Positions 9,579 through 18,304 of a DNA stretch of 64,000 nucleotides are shown here, piece by piece. Made by a program: the position numbers and the translations under genes. This DNA is from UBA2897 sp036733925 (GTDB lineage: Bacteria; Bacillota; Negativicutes; Selenomonadales; Selenomonadaceae). The notes under the pieces are model-generated. The model searched no databases and was not told where the DNA came from. It saw nothing but the letters and a program-made list of their open reading frames with translations. Every line of letters begins with the position of its first letter. The first letter of the stretch is position 1. Location of the stretch: NCBI GenBank assembly GCA_036733925.1, contig DAIMZO010000001.1, forward strand, positions 77,506 to 141,505, read 5' to 3'.

Positions 9579-10675
9579 ATGGCGCGCCCGCCTGGCGTGA
9601 CTTCTATCGGGGCAGGCGCGTGCTCATCACCGGGCATACCGGGTTCAAGGGAATCTGGCTCGTGAAAATGCTCCAGCATCTCGGCGCGGAGGTTGCGGGC
9701 TATGCCTTGGCATCGCCGACGGAGGAAGGTGCAAGGCTCTATCGGGCACTCGGCATCGGCCGGAGCCTCATACAGGATGTGCGCGGCGACGTGCGGAATC
9801 TGGCGTCTTTGGCGCGCGTGTTCGCGGATTTCCGCCCGGAGGTCGTGCTGCATCTCGCCGCACAGCCAATCGTGCGCGAGAGCTATCGCGACCCCGTCGG
9901 TACGTACGAGACGAACGTCATGGGGACGGTCCATGTCCTCGAATGCGCGCGGCAGACAGAGAGCGTCCGGTCGCTGCTCAATGTGACCACCGACAAGGTC
10001 TATGAGAACCGGGAATGGTGCTGGGGCTACCGCGAGAATGAGCCGCTCGACGGCTTCGACCCGTACTCGAACAGCAAGAGCTGCAGCGAGCTTGTGACGC
10101 ACAGCTATGCAAAAAGCTTTTTCGCGGACGGGCGGTGCGCCATCTCGACGGCGCGTGCCGGCAACGTCATCGGCGGCGGAGATTTCTCGCCGGATCGCAT
10201 CGTGCCGGATTGTATCCGCGCAGCGGCTGCCGGGCGCAAGATCCGGGTGCGCAACCCGTATTCGACGCGCCCCTATCAGCATGTGCTCGAGCCGCTCTAC
10301 GCCTATCTCATGCTTGCGGCAGGGCAGCGGAAGCGGCCAGAGCTCGCTGGGGCCTACAATGTCGGCCCGGACGAATGCGACTGTGTGACGACTGGTGAAC
10401 TCGCGACGCTTTTCTGCCAGATCTGGGGAGATGGCGCGGAGTGGGAGAGCGGGGCGGAGCAGGATGCGCCGCATGAGGCCAATTTCCTGAAGCTCGACTG
10501 CTCGAAGCTGAAGGCTGCGTTTGGCTGGCAGCCGCGCTGGCATATCGCCGACGCTATGGCAAAGACGGTCGGATGGGCCAAGGCATGGCAGAAACAGGAA
10601 GACATCGCAGCGGTCATGGAAAGGCAGATCCAAGACTTTATGGAAACAGGGGAAGCGAGGGAAGATCTACGATGA
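9557..10675 (+). CDS. rfbG: CDP-glucose 4,6-dehydratase
   Basis: 372-residue extended SDR enzyme converting CDP-glucose to CDP-4-keto-6-deoxyglucose with bound NAD. A Rossmann fingerprint GHTGFKG lies near the N-terminus, HLAAQPIV follows, and the active-site elements NVTTDKVY and YSNSK are intact. The N-terminus overlaps rfbF by about 20 bases. I chose ATG 9557; ATG 9566 and an upstream in-frame start at 9536 are alternatives. The stop overlaps the rfbH start (ATGA), indicating tight coupling. Confidence 0.95.
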   Translation: MESMGQVNGAPAWRDFYRGRRVLITGHTGFKGIWLVKMLQHLGAEVAGYALASPTEEGARLYRALGIGRSLIQDVRGDVRNLASLARVFADFRPEVVLHLAAQPIVRESYRDPVGTYETNVMGTVHVLECARQTESVRSLLNVTTDKVYENREWCWGYRENEPLDGFDPYSNSKSCSELVTHSYAKSFFADGRCAISTARAGNVIGGGDFSPDRIVPDCIRAAAAGRKIRVRNPYSTRPYQHVLEPLYAYLMLAAGQRKRPELAGAYNVGPDECDCVTTGELATLFCQIWGDGAEWESGAEQDAPHEANFLKLDCSKLKAAFGWQPRWHIADAMAKTVGWAKAWQKQEDIAAVMERQIQDFMETGEAREDLR

Positions 10676-11997
10676 ATCAGCAGGAAATGCACGACAAGAT
10701 CCTAGAGATGGTCAAGGAGTATTGCGATACGTACCACCAGCCAAAGCCGTACCACGAGGGTGACCGCATCCCGTATGCGTCCCGCGTCTACGACCACGAG
10801 GAGATGTGCAACCTCGTCGACAGCGCGCTCGAGTTCTGGCTGACGGCCGGCCGCTATGTGGATGAGTTCGAGAAAGAGCTCGCGAAATACCTCGGCGTCC
10901 GCTTCGTGTCGGTCGTGAACTCGGGTTCGTCCGCGAACCTGCTCGCGTTCATGACGCTGACCTCGCCGAAGCTCGGCGACCGCCGGATCCGCCGCGGCGA
11001 CGAGGTCATCACAGTCGCGGCCGGCTTCCCGACGACCGTTTCACCAATCGTGAACTACGGCGCGGTGCCGGTATTCGTCGACGTCACGATCCCGCAGTAC
11101 AACATCGACGTGACGAAGCTCGAGGCGGCCTTCTCGGACAAAACGAAAGCCGTCATGATCGCCCATACGCTCGGCAACCCGTTTGACCTGCAGGCGGTCA
11201 AGGCGTTCTGCGACAAGCACGGCCTCTGGCTCATCGAGGATAACTGCGACGCGCTCGGCTCGCTCTACACGATCGACGGCGAGGAGAAGTTCACCGGCAG
11301 CGTCGGCGACATCGGCACGTCGAGCTTCTACCCGCCGCATCACATGACGATGGGGCAGGGCGGCGCCGTCTACACGGATAGTCCGCTCCTCAACCGCATC
11401 GCGCGTTCCTTCCGCGACTGGGGCCGCGACTGCGTCTGCGCGCCCGGCGAGGACAACCACTGCGGCCACCGTTTCGACGGGCAGTACGGCGAGCTGCCGA
11501 AAGGCTACGACCATAAATACGTCTACTCCCATTTCGGCCTGAACCTCAACATCTCCGACATGCAGGCCGCCGTCGGCTGCGCCCAACTCAAGAAGTTCCC
11601 GGGCTTCGTCGAGCGCCGCCGCCATAACTTCAATTACCTCAAAGCGGGCCTCCGTGACCTCGAGGACAAGCTCATCCTGCCCAAGGCTGCCCCGAACAGC
11701 AAGCCGAGCTGGTTCGGTTTCCTCATGACCTGCCGCGAGGGCGTCGACCGGAGGGAAGTCGTGCCCTACATCGAGAGCAAAGGCGTCCAGACCCGCATGC
11801 TCTTCGCTGGCAACCTCATCAAGCACCCATGCTTCGACGAGATGCGTGAGACAGGTGAGGGCTACCGCATCGTCGGCTCCCTCGAGAACACCGACCGCAT
11901 CATGAACGACACCTTCTGGGTCGGCGTCTACCCCGGCATGACTGACGAGAAACTCGACTACATGATCAAAGTCATCCATGAAGCCGTGAAGGCGTAA
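10672..11997 (+). CDS. rfbH: CDP-4-keto-6-deoxyglucose 3-dehydratase
   Basis: 441 residues. A PMP-dependent iron-sulfur enzyme that removes the C3 hydroxyl and gives CDP-4-keto-3,6-dideoxyglucose after reduction. The usual aminotransferase lysine is replaced by His in SFYPPHHMTMGQGG (His 223/224), the hallmark of this dehydratase. A Cys-X-Cys-X7-Cys motif (residues 254, 256, 264) with an upstream Cys in EDNCDALG fits the [2Fe-2S] site. ATG 10672 overlaps the rfbG stop and follows a GAGGGAAG site. No obvious RfbI-type reductase is in the window, so electrons must come from elsewhere. Confidence 0.95.
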   Translation: MNQQEMHDKILEMVKEYCDTYHQPKPYHEGDRIPYASRVYDHEEMCNLVDSALEFWLTAGRYVDEFEKELAKYLGVRFVSVVNSGSSANLLAFMTLTSPKLGDRRIRRGDEVITVAAGFPTTVSPIVNYGAVPVFVDVTIPQYNIDVTKLEAAFSDKTKAVMIAHTLGNPFDLQAVKAFCDKHGLWLIEDNCDALGSLYTIDGEEKFTGSVGDIGTSSFYPPHHMTMGQGGAVYTDSPLLNRIARSFRDWGRDCVCAPGEDNHCGHRFDGQYGELPKGYDHKYVYSHFGLNLNISDMQAAVGCAQLKKFPGFVERRRHNFNYLKAGLRDLEDKLILPKAAPNSKPSWFGFLMTCREGVDRREVVPYIESKGVQTRMLFAGNLIKHPCFDEMRETGEGYRIVGSLENTDRIMNDTFWVGVYPGMTDEKLDYMIKVIHEAVKA

Positions 11998-12048
11998 ACG
12001 CCGGACTATCGGTTATCTGTACGTTTATACGTTTATAGGAAGAAGTGT

Positions 12049-13653
12049 ATGGCAATGGCAACGAGAGAATTATTAGATTGTACGCTGCGCGATGGTGGCT
12101 ACGTCAACGATTGGGAATTCGGGCACGACAAGATTACGGAGATTTTCAAACGTCTGGTGAGTTCGGGGGTCGAATTCATTGAAATCGGATTCCTCGATGA
12201 ACGCCGTGAATTTGATAGGAATCGCACGATTTTCCCGGATACGCAGTCTGCTAACAAGATTTTTGCCGGACTCGATAAGGGGAATGCGACCGTCCTCGCG
12301 ATGATTGATTATGGCACTTGCGGCATCGAGCATCTGCAGCCGGCCAAGGATACCATCATCGACGGAATCCGCGTGATTTTCAAAGAACATCTGATGTACG
12401 AAGCGCTGGACTTCTGCAAGCAGGTCAAGGCCCTCGGCTACAAGGTCTTTGCACAGATGGTTTCCGTTACAACCTATACGGACGAGAAACTGAAAGTTTA
12501 CGCGGAGGAATGCAATAAACTCATGCCATTCGCGACGTCCATGGTCGATACGTACGGTCTGCTCGATCAGGAGCATCTGATGCACATCTTCGGCATCCTG
12601 GATGCGAACCTCAATCCGGCCATCAAAGAGGGGTTCCATGCGCACAACAATTTCCAGCTCGGCTATGCTAATGCAAAAGCATTTCTCGCCTGTGACAGTA
12701 GCAGAGATCTGTTGGCGGATGGCACGCTGTATGGCATGGGGAAAAGCGCGGGCAATGCGCCGCTCGAACTGCTCCTCATGTACCGCAATGAGAAACAGGG
12801 TGCGCACTATGACGTCAGTCAGGCGCTCGAGGCTATCGACAATGTAATCCTCGATATCTATCGGAAGCAGTATTGGGGCTATAATATGTTCTTTTATATT
12901 GCCGCCTCGACGCAGTGCCACCCGAACTATGTGCGCTATTTCATGAACAAGAAGACGCTGTCCGTCAAACAGATTCTGGACATCCTGCACAGCCTGAAAA
13001 AAGAGAAGCAGCTCCTTTACGATGCCAAGTACGCCGAGCAGATGTATCTGGAGTATCAGAGTGTCGAATGCGATGACAAAAAGACGCTGAACGAGCTCAA
13101 GAAACGGTTCAGCAATCAGGATATCCTGCTGATCGGCCCGGGTAGGAACATCCAGCGGCAGAAATCGAAGGTGCGTGACTATATCGTTGAGCACCGTCCC
13201 CTGACTGTTGCCGTGAACTATGCGCCGAAGGACATCAAAGTGGACTACATCTTCCTGACGAAATCCAAGCGCTATACCCAGCTCATGAACGACCTGCAGG
13301 GCAGCATCAACGAGGATGTGGACATCCTTGCGACGTCCAACGTGACGAAGACTGCCGGTACATTCCGCTACGTGCTGAAATACGAATCCCTGATCGATCC
13401 GGACACGGAAATCATCGATAACTCGCTGGTCATGCTCATCAAAGCGATGATGGAAATCGGCGTCAAAGCGGTCAATCTGGCGGGATTCGACGGATACTCC
13501 AAGAGCGAGGATAACTATTTCGACATCAGCCGGGAGTACAGCTTTGTCAAGGAGAAATCCGGCTACCTGAACCAGTACGTCAAGGACTTCCTGCAAAAAG
13601 TCTCCGACGAAATAGCTGTTCAGTTTATCACTCGTTCCTACTATAAAGACTGA
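12049..13653 (+). CDS. HMGL-like (DRE-TIM) aldolase fused to a Rossmann-like domain
   Basis: 534 residues. The N-terminal half is a DRE-TIM metallolyase related to 4-hydroxy-2-oxovalerate aldolase: DCTLRDGGYVNDW (residues 10-22) supplies the catalytic Arg and metal Asp, and HAH (197-199) the metal histidines. Such enzymes make or break C-C bonds with pyruvate-type enolates. The C-terminal part (~358-534, from LLIGPGRNI) looks like the MptE/MAF-type Rossmann domain found in surface-glycan proteins. Start ATG 12049 follows AGGAAG. It opens a block of four enzymes placed after rfbFGH, so a role in remodelling the CDP-sugar or making its side chain is inferred. Substrate unknown. Confidence 0.8.
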   Translation: MAMATRELLDCTLRDGGYVNDWEFGHDKITEIFKRLVSSGVEFIEIGFLDERREFDRNRTIFPDTQSANKIFAGLDKGNATVLAMIDYGTCGIEHLQPAKDTIIDGIRVIFKEHLMYEALDFCKQVKALGYKVFAQMVSVTTYTDEKLKVYAEECNKLMPFATSMVDTYGLLDQEHLMHIFGILDANLNPAIKEGFHAHNNFQLGYANAKAFLACDSSRDLLADGTLYGMGKSAGNAPLELLLMYRNEKQGAHYDVSQALEAIDNVILDIYRKQYWGYNMFFYIAASTQCHPNYVRYFMNKKTLSVKQILDILHSLKKEKQLLYDAKYAEQMYLEYQSVECDDKKTLNELKKRFSNQDILLIGPGRNIQRQKSKVRDYIVEHRPLTVAVNYAPKDIKVDYIFLTKSKRYTQLMNDLQGSINEDVDILATSNVTKTAGTFRYVLKYESLIDPDTEIIDNSLVMLIKAMMEIGVKAVNLAGFDGYSKSEDNYFDISREYSFVKEKSGYLNQYVKDFLQKVSDEIAVQFITRSYYKD

Positions 13654-13668
13654 TAGGGGAAATGTACG

Positions 13669-14409
13669 ATGTGTAAGTTCAAAGGTAAAGTGGCTCTGGT
13701 CACTGGTGGCTCCTCAGGAATAGGGGGGGCGACATCTGTCCTTCTGGCACGGAGTGGAGCTGACGTAATATTTGTTGGAAGAGATTCTGTCAAAGGAAAA
13801 GAGCAGGAAGAACGGATACGGTCCGAACATGGGAAGGCAAGATTCATTCCGGCGGACGTTTCGAAACGGTCGGATATCGAGCGATTGAAGGATATCATCG
13901 TTAACGAATATGGCCATTTAGATGTATTGTTCAATAACGCGGGAATCCTATTGACTGGTGCATTGGATGAGCTGACGGATGAAGAATGGGATAAGAGCTA
14001 TGAAGTGAACGTCAAGGCGACTCTGCATATGTGCCAGGCATTCATGGGGATGCTGCAGGCCTCGCATGGCGTTATCCTGAATAATGCCTCTATCAATGGA
14101 TTGCATACCTATATCAAGGGGAAACGCAGCTATATGTATGCAACTTCCAAGGCCGCGAATATTCAGCTGACAAGATATCTGGCAAAGAACTATGCGCCAG
14201 AAGTCCGCGTGAACGCCATTTGCCCGGGGATGACGAAGACGAATTTATTCACGAACCGCGATTTTTCCCGTTTCAAGGATGTCAATCTGCTAGGTCGTAT
14301 GGCGGATCCAATGGAAATTGCGAAAACGGCACGGTTCTTACTGTCCGATGATTCCTCGTTCATGACAGGATCGATTGTTGTCGTAGACGGGGGTGAAACC
14401 ATCCGCTGA
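13669..14409 (+). CDS. Short-chain dehydrogenase/reductase
   Basis: 246-residue classical SDR with cofactor motif TGGSSGIG, NNAG (near residue 91), an active-site Ser in NNASING and the YATSK catalytic pair. The C-terminal GSIVVVDGG is typical. It is complete and preceded by AGGGGAAA. It lies between the aldolase fusion and the ThDP enzyme in the same direction with short gaps, so it probably reduces a keto intermediate of the same pathway. Sequence alone does not show the substrate. Confidence 0.9.
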   Translation: MCKFKGKVALVTGGSSGIGGATSVLLARSGADVIFVGRDSVKGKEQEERIRSEHGKARFIPADVSKRSDIERLKDIIVNEYGHLDVLFNNAGILLTGALDELTDEEWDKSYEVNVKATLHMCQAFMGMLQASHGVILNNASINGLHTYIKGKRSYMYATSKAANIQLTRYLAKNYAPEVRVNAICPGMTKTNLFTNRDFSRFKDVNLLGRMADPMEIAKTARFLLSDDSSFMTGSIVVVDGGETIR

Positions 14410-14487
14410 AAATGGTGCGGATGGTTTGGATATGGATGGAATCGTATATCGCCTTTTGTGATATGTGAGGATGAGGGAAGAATTTCT

Positions 14488-16293
14488 ATGAAACAGAAGG
14501 TATCGGATTATATAGCAGATTTTTTTGTTCATCATGGACTGAGTCAGGTTTTCTGCGTCGTCGGCGGTGGGGCTATGCATCTGAATGATTCGTTCGGGCA
14601 CCGAGACGATATGCATGTCCTGTATAATCACCATGAGCAGGCATCGGCTATGGCGGCAGAAGCTTATGCTAGGGTAGCCGGAAAACCTGCTGTCCTGTGC
14701 GTGACCAGCGGCCCCGGTGCAATCAATGCGTTGAATGGTGTCGTTGGTGCGTATCAGGATTCCATTCCGATGCTTGTGGTTTCCGGGCAGACGAAATCCA
14801 CCCTTACGGTCAAGCATAGCGGCCTGAACCTTCGGACTCTTGGCAATCAAGAATTTGATATCGTATCGACCTTGGATCATGTAGCGAAATATGCGGAAAC
14901 AATCATGGAGCCGAAAAAAATCCGTTACTGTTTAGAGAAAGCCTATATATCCGCCGTTTCCGGGCGGCCAGGACCGGCGTGGCTGGATATTCCATTGGAT
15001 ATTCAGGGTTCTTATGTTGAGACGGATGAATTGGAAGGCTATGAACCGTCTGCGGCTGAAAATCATCATACCGATTTATCGCTGGTCATGCCTAGAATTT
15101 CGAGACTGCTGAAGAAAGCGAAACGGCCGGTGCTTTACGCTGGAAATGGCATTCGGATTGCAGGCGGCAGCGAGCTTTTCAAAAAACTTGTCGATAGGTA
15201 TCGTATTCCCGTTGTGACCTGTTGGGACAGCATCGACCTGATGCCTACGGACAGTCCCTACTACTGCGGCCGCGGTGGTACGATGGGAGACCGCGCCGGC
15301 AATTTTGCCGTCCAGAACAGTGATTTGCTGATCTGTATTGGAACAAGGCTGAACATCTATCAGGTCGGGTATAATGTCAAAACATGGGCAAGAGCGGCGA
15401 CAACGGTCGTAGTAGACATTGATCCGGAAGAGCTGAAAAAGCCGATCCTGCGCGCGGATATTCCAGTTTGTGCGGACGCCGTCGACTTCATGACTGCCTT
15501 TATCGAATCCGTAGATGAGGTGAAAGCTGACGAAGATTGGATCCGTCAATGCCAAGCATGGAAGAAGAACTATCCAGTCGTGCGGCCCGAACAGCTGGCC
15601 CAATCCGGCGCAGTGAATGTCTACGCGTTCATGGATGCCCTGAGCAAGCATCTTCCCGATGCGTCGATAACCGTGGTGACGAATGGATCTGCCAGCGTGG
15701 TCGGGAGCCAGTCTTATTATATCAAGAATCACGACCGTTTTATCATGAACTGCGGATTGTCCTCGATGGGGTATGGGCTCCCCGCTGCAATCGGTGCGTG
15801 TGTGGCAAGTCACCATCATCCTGTTGTTTGCCTAGAGGGCGATGGAAGCATCATGATGAATCTTCAGGAACTGCAGACGATGGTAACGAATCAGCTGTCA
15901 ATCAAGCTTTTTGTTATCAATAATCATGGCTATCATCAAATCCGGCAGACGCAGAATAATATTTTCCACAATGGTTTGATTGGTGTAGGGCCGGAGAGTG
16001 GTGATTTAGGTTTTCCAGATTTCCAGAAACTTGCCGCAGCCTTTGGTATCCGTTATGTCGGAATCAAGAACAATCAGCGCATCCAAGATGGCCTGAATGA
16101 AGTTTGGCTGGATGAGGATGCCTGCCTATGCGAAGTCTTCGTGACGACCACGCAGAAGTTCGAACCGAAGTCGGCGACCAAGAAGTTGCCGGACGGAACA
16201 TTGGTCAGTCCGCCACTGGAGGATATGGCCCCGTTCCTGCCAAGGGAAGAGTTGAAGAAGAATATGTATATTCCGCTGGTTCCAGAGGTATAA
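14488..16293 (+). CDS. ThDP-dependent acetolactate-synthase-like enzyme
   Basis: 601 residues with the three-part fold of ThDP enzymes: an N-terminal PYR domain with cofactor-activating Glu 50 (HHEQ), a central domain and a C-terminal PP domain with GDG (451-453) and NN (478-479). Family members form acyl or hydroxyethyl carbanions from 2-keto acids and transfer them to a carbonyl. A known precedent is YerE, which adds a two-carbon unit to CDP-4-keto-3,6-dideoxyhexose in yersiniose synthesis. That substrate is what rfbFGH would supply here. No ilvN-type regulatory subunit or amino-acid gene is nearby, so a housekeeping ilvB role is unlikely. ATG 14488 follows GAGGGAAG. Confidence 0.88.
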   Translation: MKQKVSDYIADFFVHHGLSQVFCVVGGGAMHLNDSFGHRDDMHVLYNHHEQASAMAAEAYARVAGKPAVLCVTSGPGAINALNGVVGAYQDSIPMLVVSGQTKSTLTVKHSGLNLRTLGNQEFDIVSTLDHVAKYAETIMEPKKIRYCLEKAYISAVSGRPGPAWLDIPLDIQGSYVETDELEGYEPSAAENHHTDLSLVMPRISRLLKKAKRPVLYAGNGIRIAGGSELFKKLVDRYRIPVVTCWDSIDLMPTDSPYYCGRGGTMGDRAGNFAVQNSDLLICIGTRLNIYQVGYNVKTWARAATTVVVDIDPEELKKPILRADIPVCADAVDFMTAFIESVDEVKADEDWIRQCQAWKKNYPVVRPEQLAQSGAVNVYAFMDALSKHLPDASITVVTNGSASVVGSQSYYIKNHDRFIMNCGLSSMGYGLPAAIGACVASHHHPVVCLEGDGSIMMNLQELQTMVTNQLSIKLFVINNHGYHQIRQTQNNIFHNGLIGVGPESGDLGFPDFQKLAAAFGIRYVGIKNNQRIQDGLNEVWLDEDACLCEVFVTTTQKFEPKSATKKLPDGTLVSPPLEDMAPFLPREELKKNMYIPLVPEV

Positions 16294-16306
16294 GGAGATA
16301 ATGGAT

Positions 16307-17365
16307 ATGGAAATTCAATCGAGATTCAAAATCTATTCTGTGAACTTCGTAGATTCTTTGCGGGATATTGCAGATTTGGCAGATAAGCCAGAGACATTCT
16401 TTGTTTTTGATTGTCAGGTTTACACGAAATATCAATCGGAACTGCCAGATCTTCCAGAAGGAAAGCTGTTCCTGATGGATGCGGAAGAAACGAATAAGAA
16501 CATGGATACGGTCTTGGCGATATGCGAACAGATGACCAATATGCCGTCAAAACGGAACACGCATCTCATATCCGTTGGAGGCGGTATTGTCCAGGATATT
16601 ACCGGCTTTGTTGCATCGAGCTTGTACCGCGGAATACGATGGACGTTTTATCCATCTACCTTGCTCGCATCCTGCGATAGCTGCATCGGCGGGAAATCTT
16701 CCTTGAATTACAAAGGCTTCAAGAATCTTCTAGGATCGTTTTACCCTCCAGATGAAATCCGTATCTATCCACAGTTTTTCCATACTTTATCCGCACGGGA
16801 CTATTGCAGCGGGTTGGGCGAAGTCGTGAAATTCAACGTCATTGCGGGCGGTTCTGCGTTCGATAAGATGGAGAAAGACATCGATGCTATTCTGAGCCAT
16901 GATTATGACAAGCTGCAGCAATATATCCAGACATCCCTGCATTTCAAGAAAACGTTTATTGAAGAAGATGAGTTTGACCGTGGCGTACGTATCCTGCTGA
17001 ATTTCGCACATACGTTCGGGCATGGATTTGAAGTCAGCAGCAATTATGTCATTCCGCATGGGACGGCGGTTGCTTTGGGGATGATTACGGCAAACAATAT
17101 TTCGGTGCAGCGCGGCTGGATGGATTCGGCATATGCGGAGCGGATCGAAAAAGTATGCCGGAGAATCCTCACCGAAATCGTATGGAAATCGGAATATTTC
17201 CATCTGGACGTCCTGCTGCGCGCCATTCACAAAGACAAGAAACAGACGAGCCATGCGATTACCGCGGTCTTGATCCAGAAAGATGGTACCCTTGGCCTGG
17301 TGCACGATGTTCAGGAATCCGAGATCGAGCAGGCGGTACATCATCTTATAGAATGTCTCGTGTAA
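16307..17365 (+). CDS. 3-dehydroquinate-synthase-like sugar phosphate cyclase
   Basis: 352 residues. It carries NAD-binding SVGGGIVQD (GGG from residue 91), CDSCIGGKSSLN, KNLLGSFYPP, metal ligand Glu 172 with Lys 175 in GLGEVVK, His 235 and His 239 in NFAHTFGHGFE and His 251 in PHGTAVA. The catalytic set of dehydroquinate synthase and related cyclases (valiolone or scyllo-inosose synthases) therefore looks intact. No shikimate gene is nearby. Its place in the sugar block suggests cyclisation of a sugar phosphate rather than aroB function. AAGGAG fits ATG 16307 better than ATG 16301, which is only 3 bases away. Confidence 0.85.
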   Translation: MEIQSRFKIYSVNFVDSLRDIADLADKPETFFVFDCQVYTKYQSELPDLPEGKLFLMDAEETNKNMDTVLAICEQMTNMPSKRNTHLISVGGGIVQDITGFVASSLYRGIRWTFYPSTLLASCDSCIGGKSSLNYKGFKNLLGSFYPPDEIRIYPQFFHTLSARDYCSGLGEVVKFNVIAGGSAFDKMEKDIDAILSHDYDKLQQYIQTSLHFKKTFIEEDEFDRGVRILLNFAHTFGHGFEVSSNYVIPHGTAVALGMITANNISVQRGWMDSAYAERIEKVCRRILTEIVWKSEYFHLDVLLRAIHKDKKQTSHAITAVLIQKDGTLGLVHDVQESEIEQAVHHLIECLV

Positions 17366-17392
17366 ACGTACGTGTCGTGAGGTGTGATATCG

Positions 17393-18124
17393 ATGGCAGA
17401 GGAAGTAAGGGAATTAGAGAATGGGAATCGGGTCGTCGGGCAGGCATACGGGAACGCAAACCTGCAGTTTCAGGGGCATGATTCCAGTATCGTTTTTGGT
17501 GAGAATTGTTATTTTTCCAATGTCCGGCTTTTTATCGGCAGCAATGTCAAGGTTTCATTCGGCAGCAATGTGGTATGGAATCATGGCGATATTTTTTTGC
17601 CGGAGGGCGAATCATCTTTCGTGGTGGAGAATGGATGCAGTCTGGGAGGGGATATAGAAATCGCCCGATACGGTGCCGTTCATATCGGGGAGGGAACGAC
17701 AACGCCTTCTGGAAGAATCGGGATGCCGGGCAATGTCTTTTCGGTCAGCCCGTGGACGTCGCTCGATATCGGCAAAGGATGTGCAATCTCTTGGGGCGTA
17801 ACATTCCTGACGAATGACGGGCACACGATTTTCGACGTGCGCACGGGGCAGAACCTCAATTCTACAGAGGAAATCAGCAGGAAGAGGAAAATCGTCGTTG
17901 GCGATCATGTGTGGATCGGCTGCATGTCGACAATTCTCTACGGGAGCGTCATCGGTGATGGGAGCATCATAGGGGCACACAGTCTGGTAAAAAGGCGCAT
18001 ACCGAATAACTGTCTGGCGGCGGGCAATCCGACGCGGATCATACGCCGCGATGTAGCTTGGAGCCGCACGAATTGCAACATGGATATGGCACATTGTATG
18101 CCATACGTGAATTATACAAAATGA
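17393..18124 (+). CDS. Hexapeptide-repeat acyltransferase
   Basis: 243 residues of left-handed beta-helix character with repeats such as IVVGDHVWIGCMSTILYGSVIGDGSIIGAHSLV and the closing NNCLAAGNPTRII that typifies sugar O- or N-acetyltransferases. The likely active-site His is in LTNDGHTIFD. Start ATG 17393 follows GAGGTG. It ends the sugar-modification block, so it probably acetylates the product of the preceding enzymes. The donor is presumed to be acetyl-CoA. Confidence 0.85.
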   Translation: MAEEVRELENGNRVVGQAYGNANLQFQGHDSSIVFGENCYFSNVRLFIGSNVKVSFGSNVVWNHGDIFLPEGESSFVVENGCSLGGDIEIARYGAVHIGEGTTTPSGRIGMPGNVFSVSPWTSLDIGKGCAISWGVTFLTNDGHTIFDVRTGQNLNSTEEISRKRKIVVGDHVWIGCMSTILYGSVIGDGSIIGAHSLVKRRIPNNCLAAGNPTRIIRRDVAWSRTNCNMDMAHCMPYVNYTK

Positions 18125-18165
18125 TATGAGGCGATCCCAATAGGCAATCCCGTCGGGCAGTTATT

Positions 18166-18185
18166 GAGCCATGGGGTTCATTTTT
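18166..18185 (+). terminator. Short hairpin terminator after the acyltransferase
   Basis: GAGCC/GGTTC (one G-U pair) with loop ATGG, followed by A and TTTTT. A close relative lies at 23965-23985, also just upstream of an AAA-ATPase-like copy. Confidence 0.55.
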
Positions 18186-18202
18186 CATTCTATGGCAGAT
18201 TT

Positions 18203-18232
18203 TTACATTCAATCCGCGGAATATGATAAAAT
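18203..18232 (+). promoter_or_regulatory. Putative promoter of AAA-ATPase-like copy 1
   Basis: TTACAT, 18 bases, TAAAAT. The surrounding sequence (about 18190-18330) is a diverged duplicate of 23995-24150, including the shared AAGCTTACGT segment in the leader. Confidence 0.45.
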
Positions 18233-18304
18233 AAAGGCAAAGGCTTTCCAATATGGAAGAAAGCTTACGTATGATACTGCTGATACTACGGGGGTGGCGG
18301 GCGT

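Noticed and set aside
14488..16293. Housekeeping acetolactate synthase (ilvB)
   Set aside because: No ilvN, ilvC or leu genes are near, and the context is a nucleotide-sugar block.
16307..17365. Housekeeping aroB
   Set aside because: Motifs fit the superfamily, but no shikimate genes are near and the gene is embedded in a glycan pathway; orthology was not testable here.
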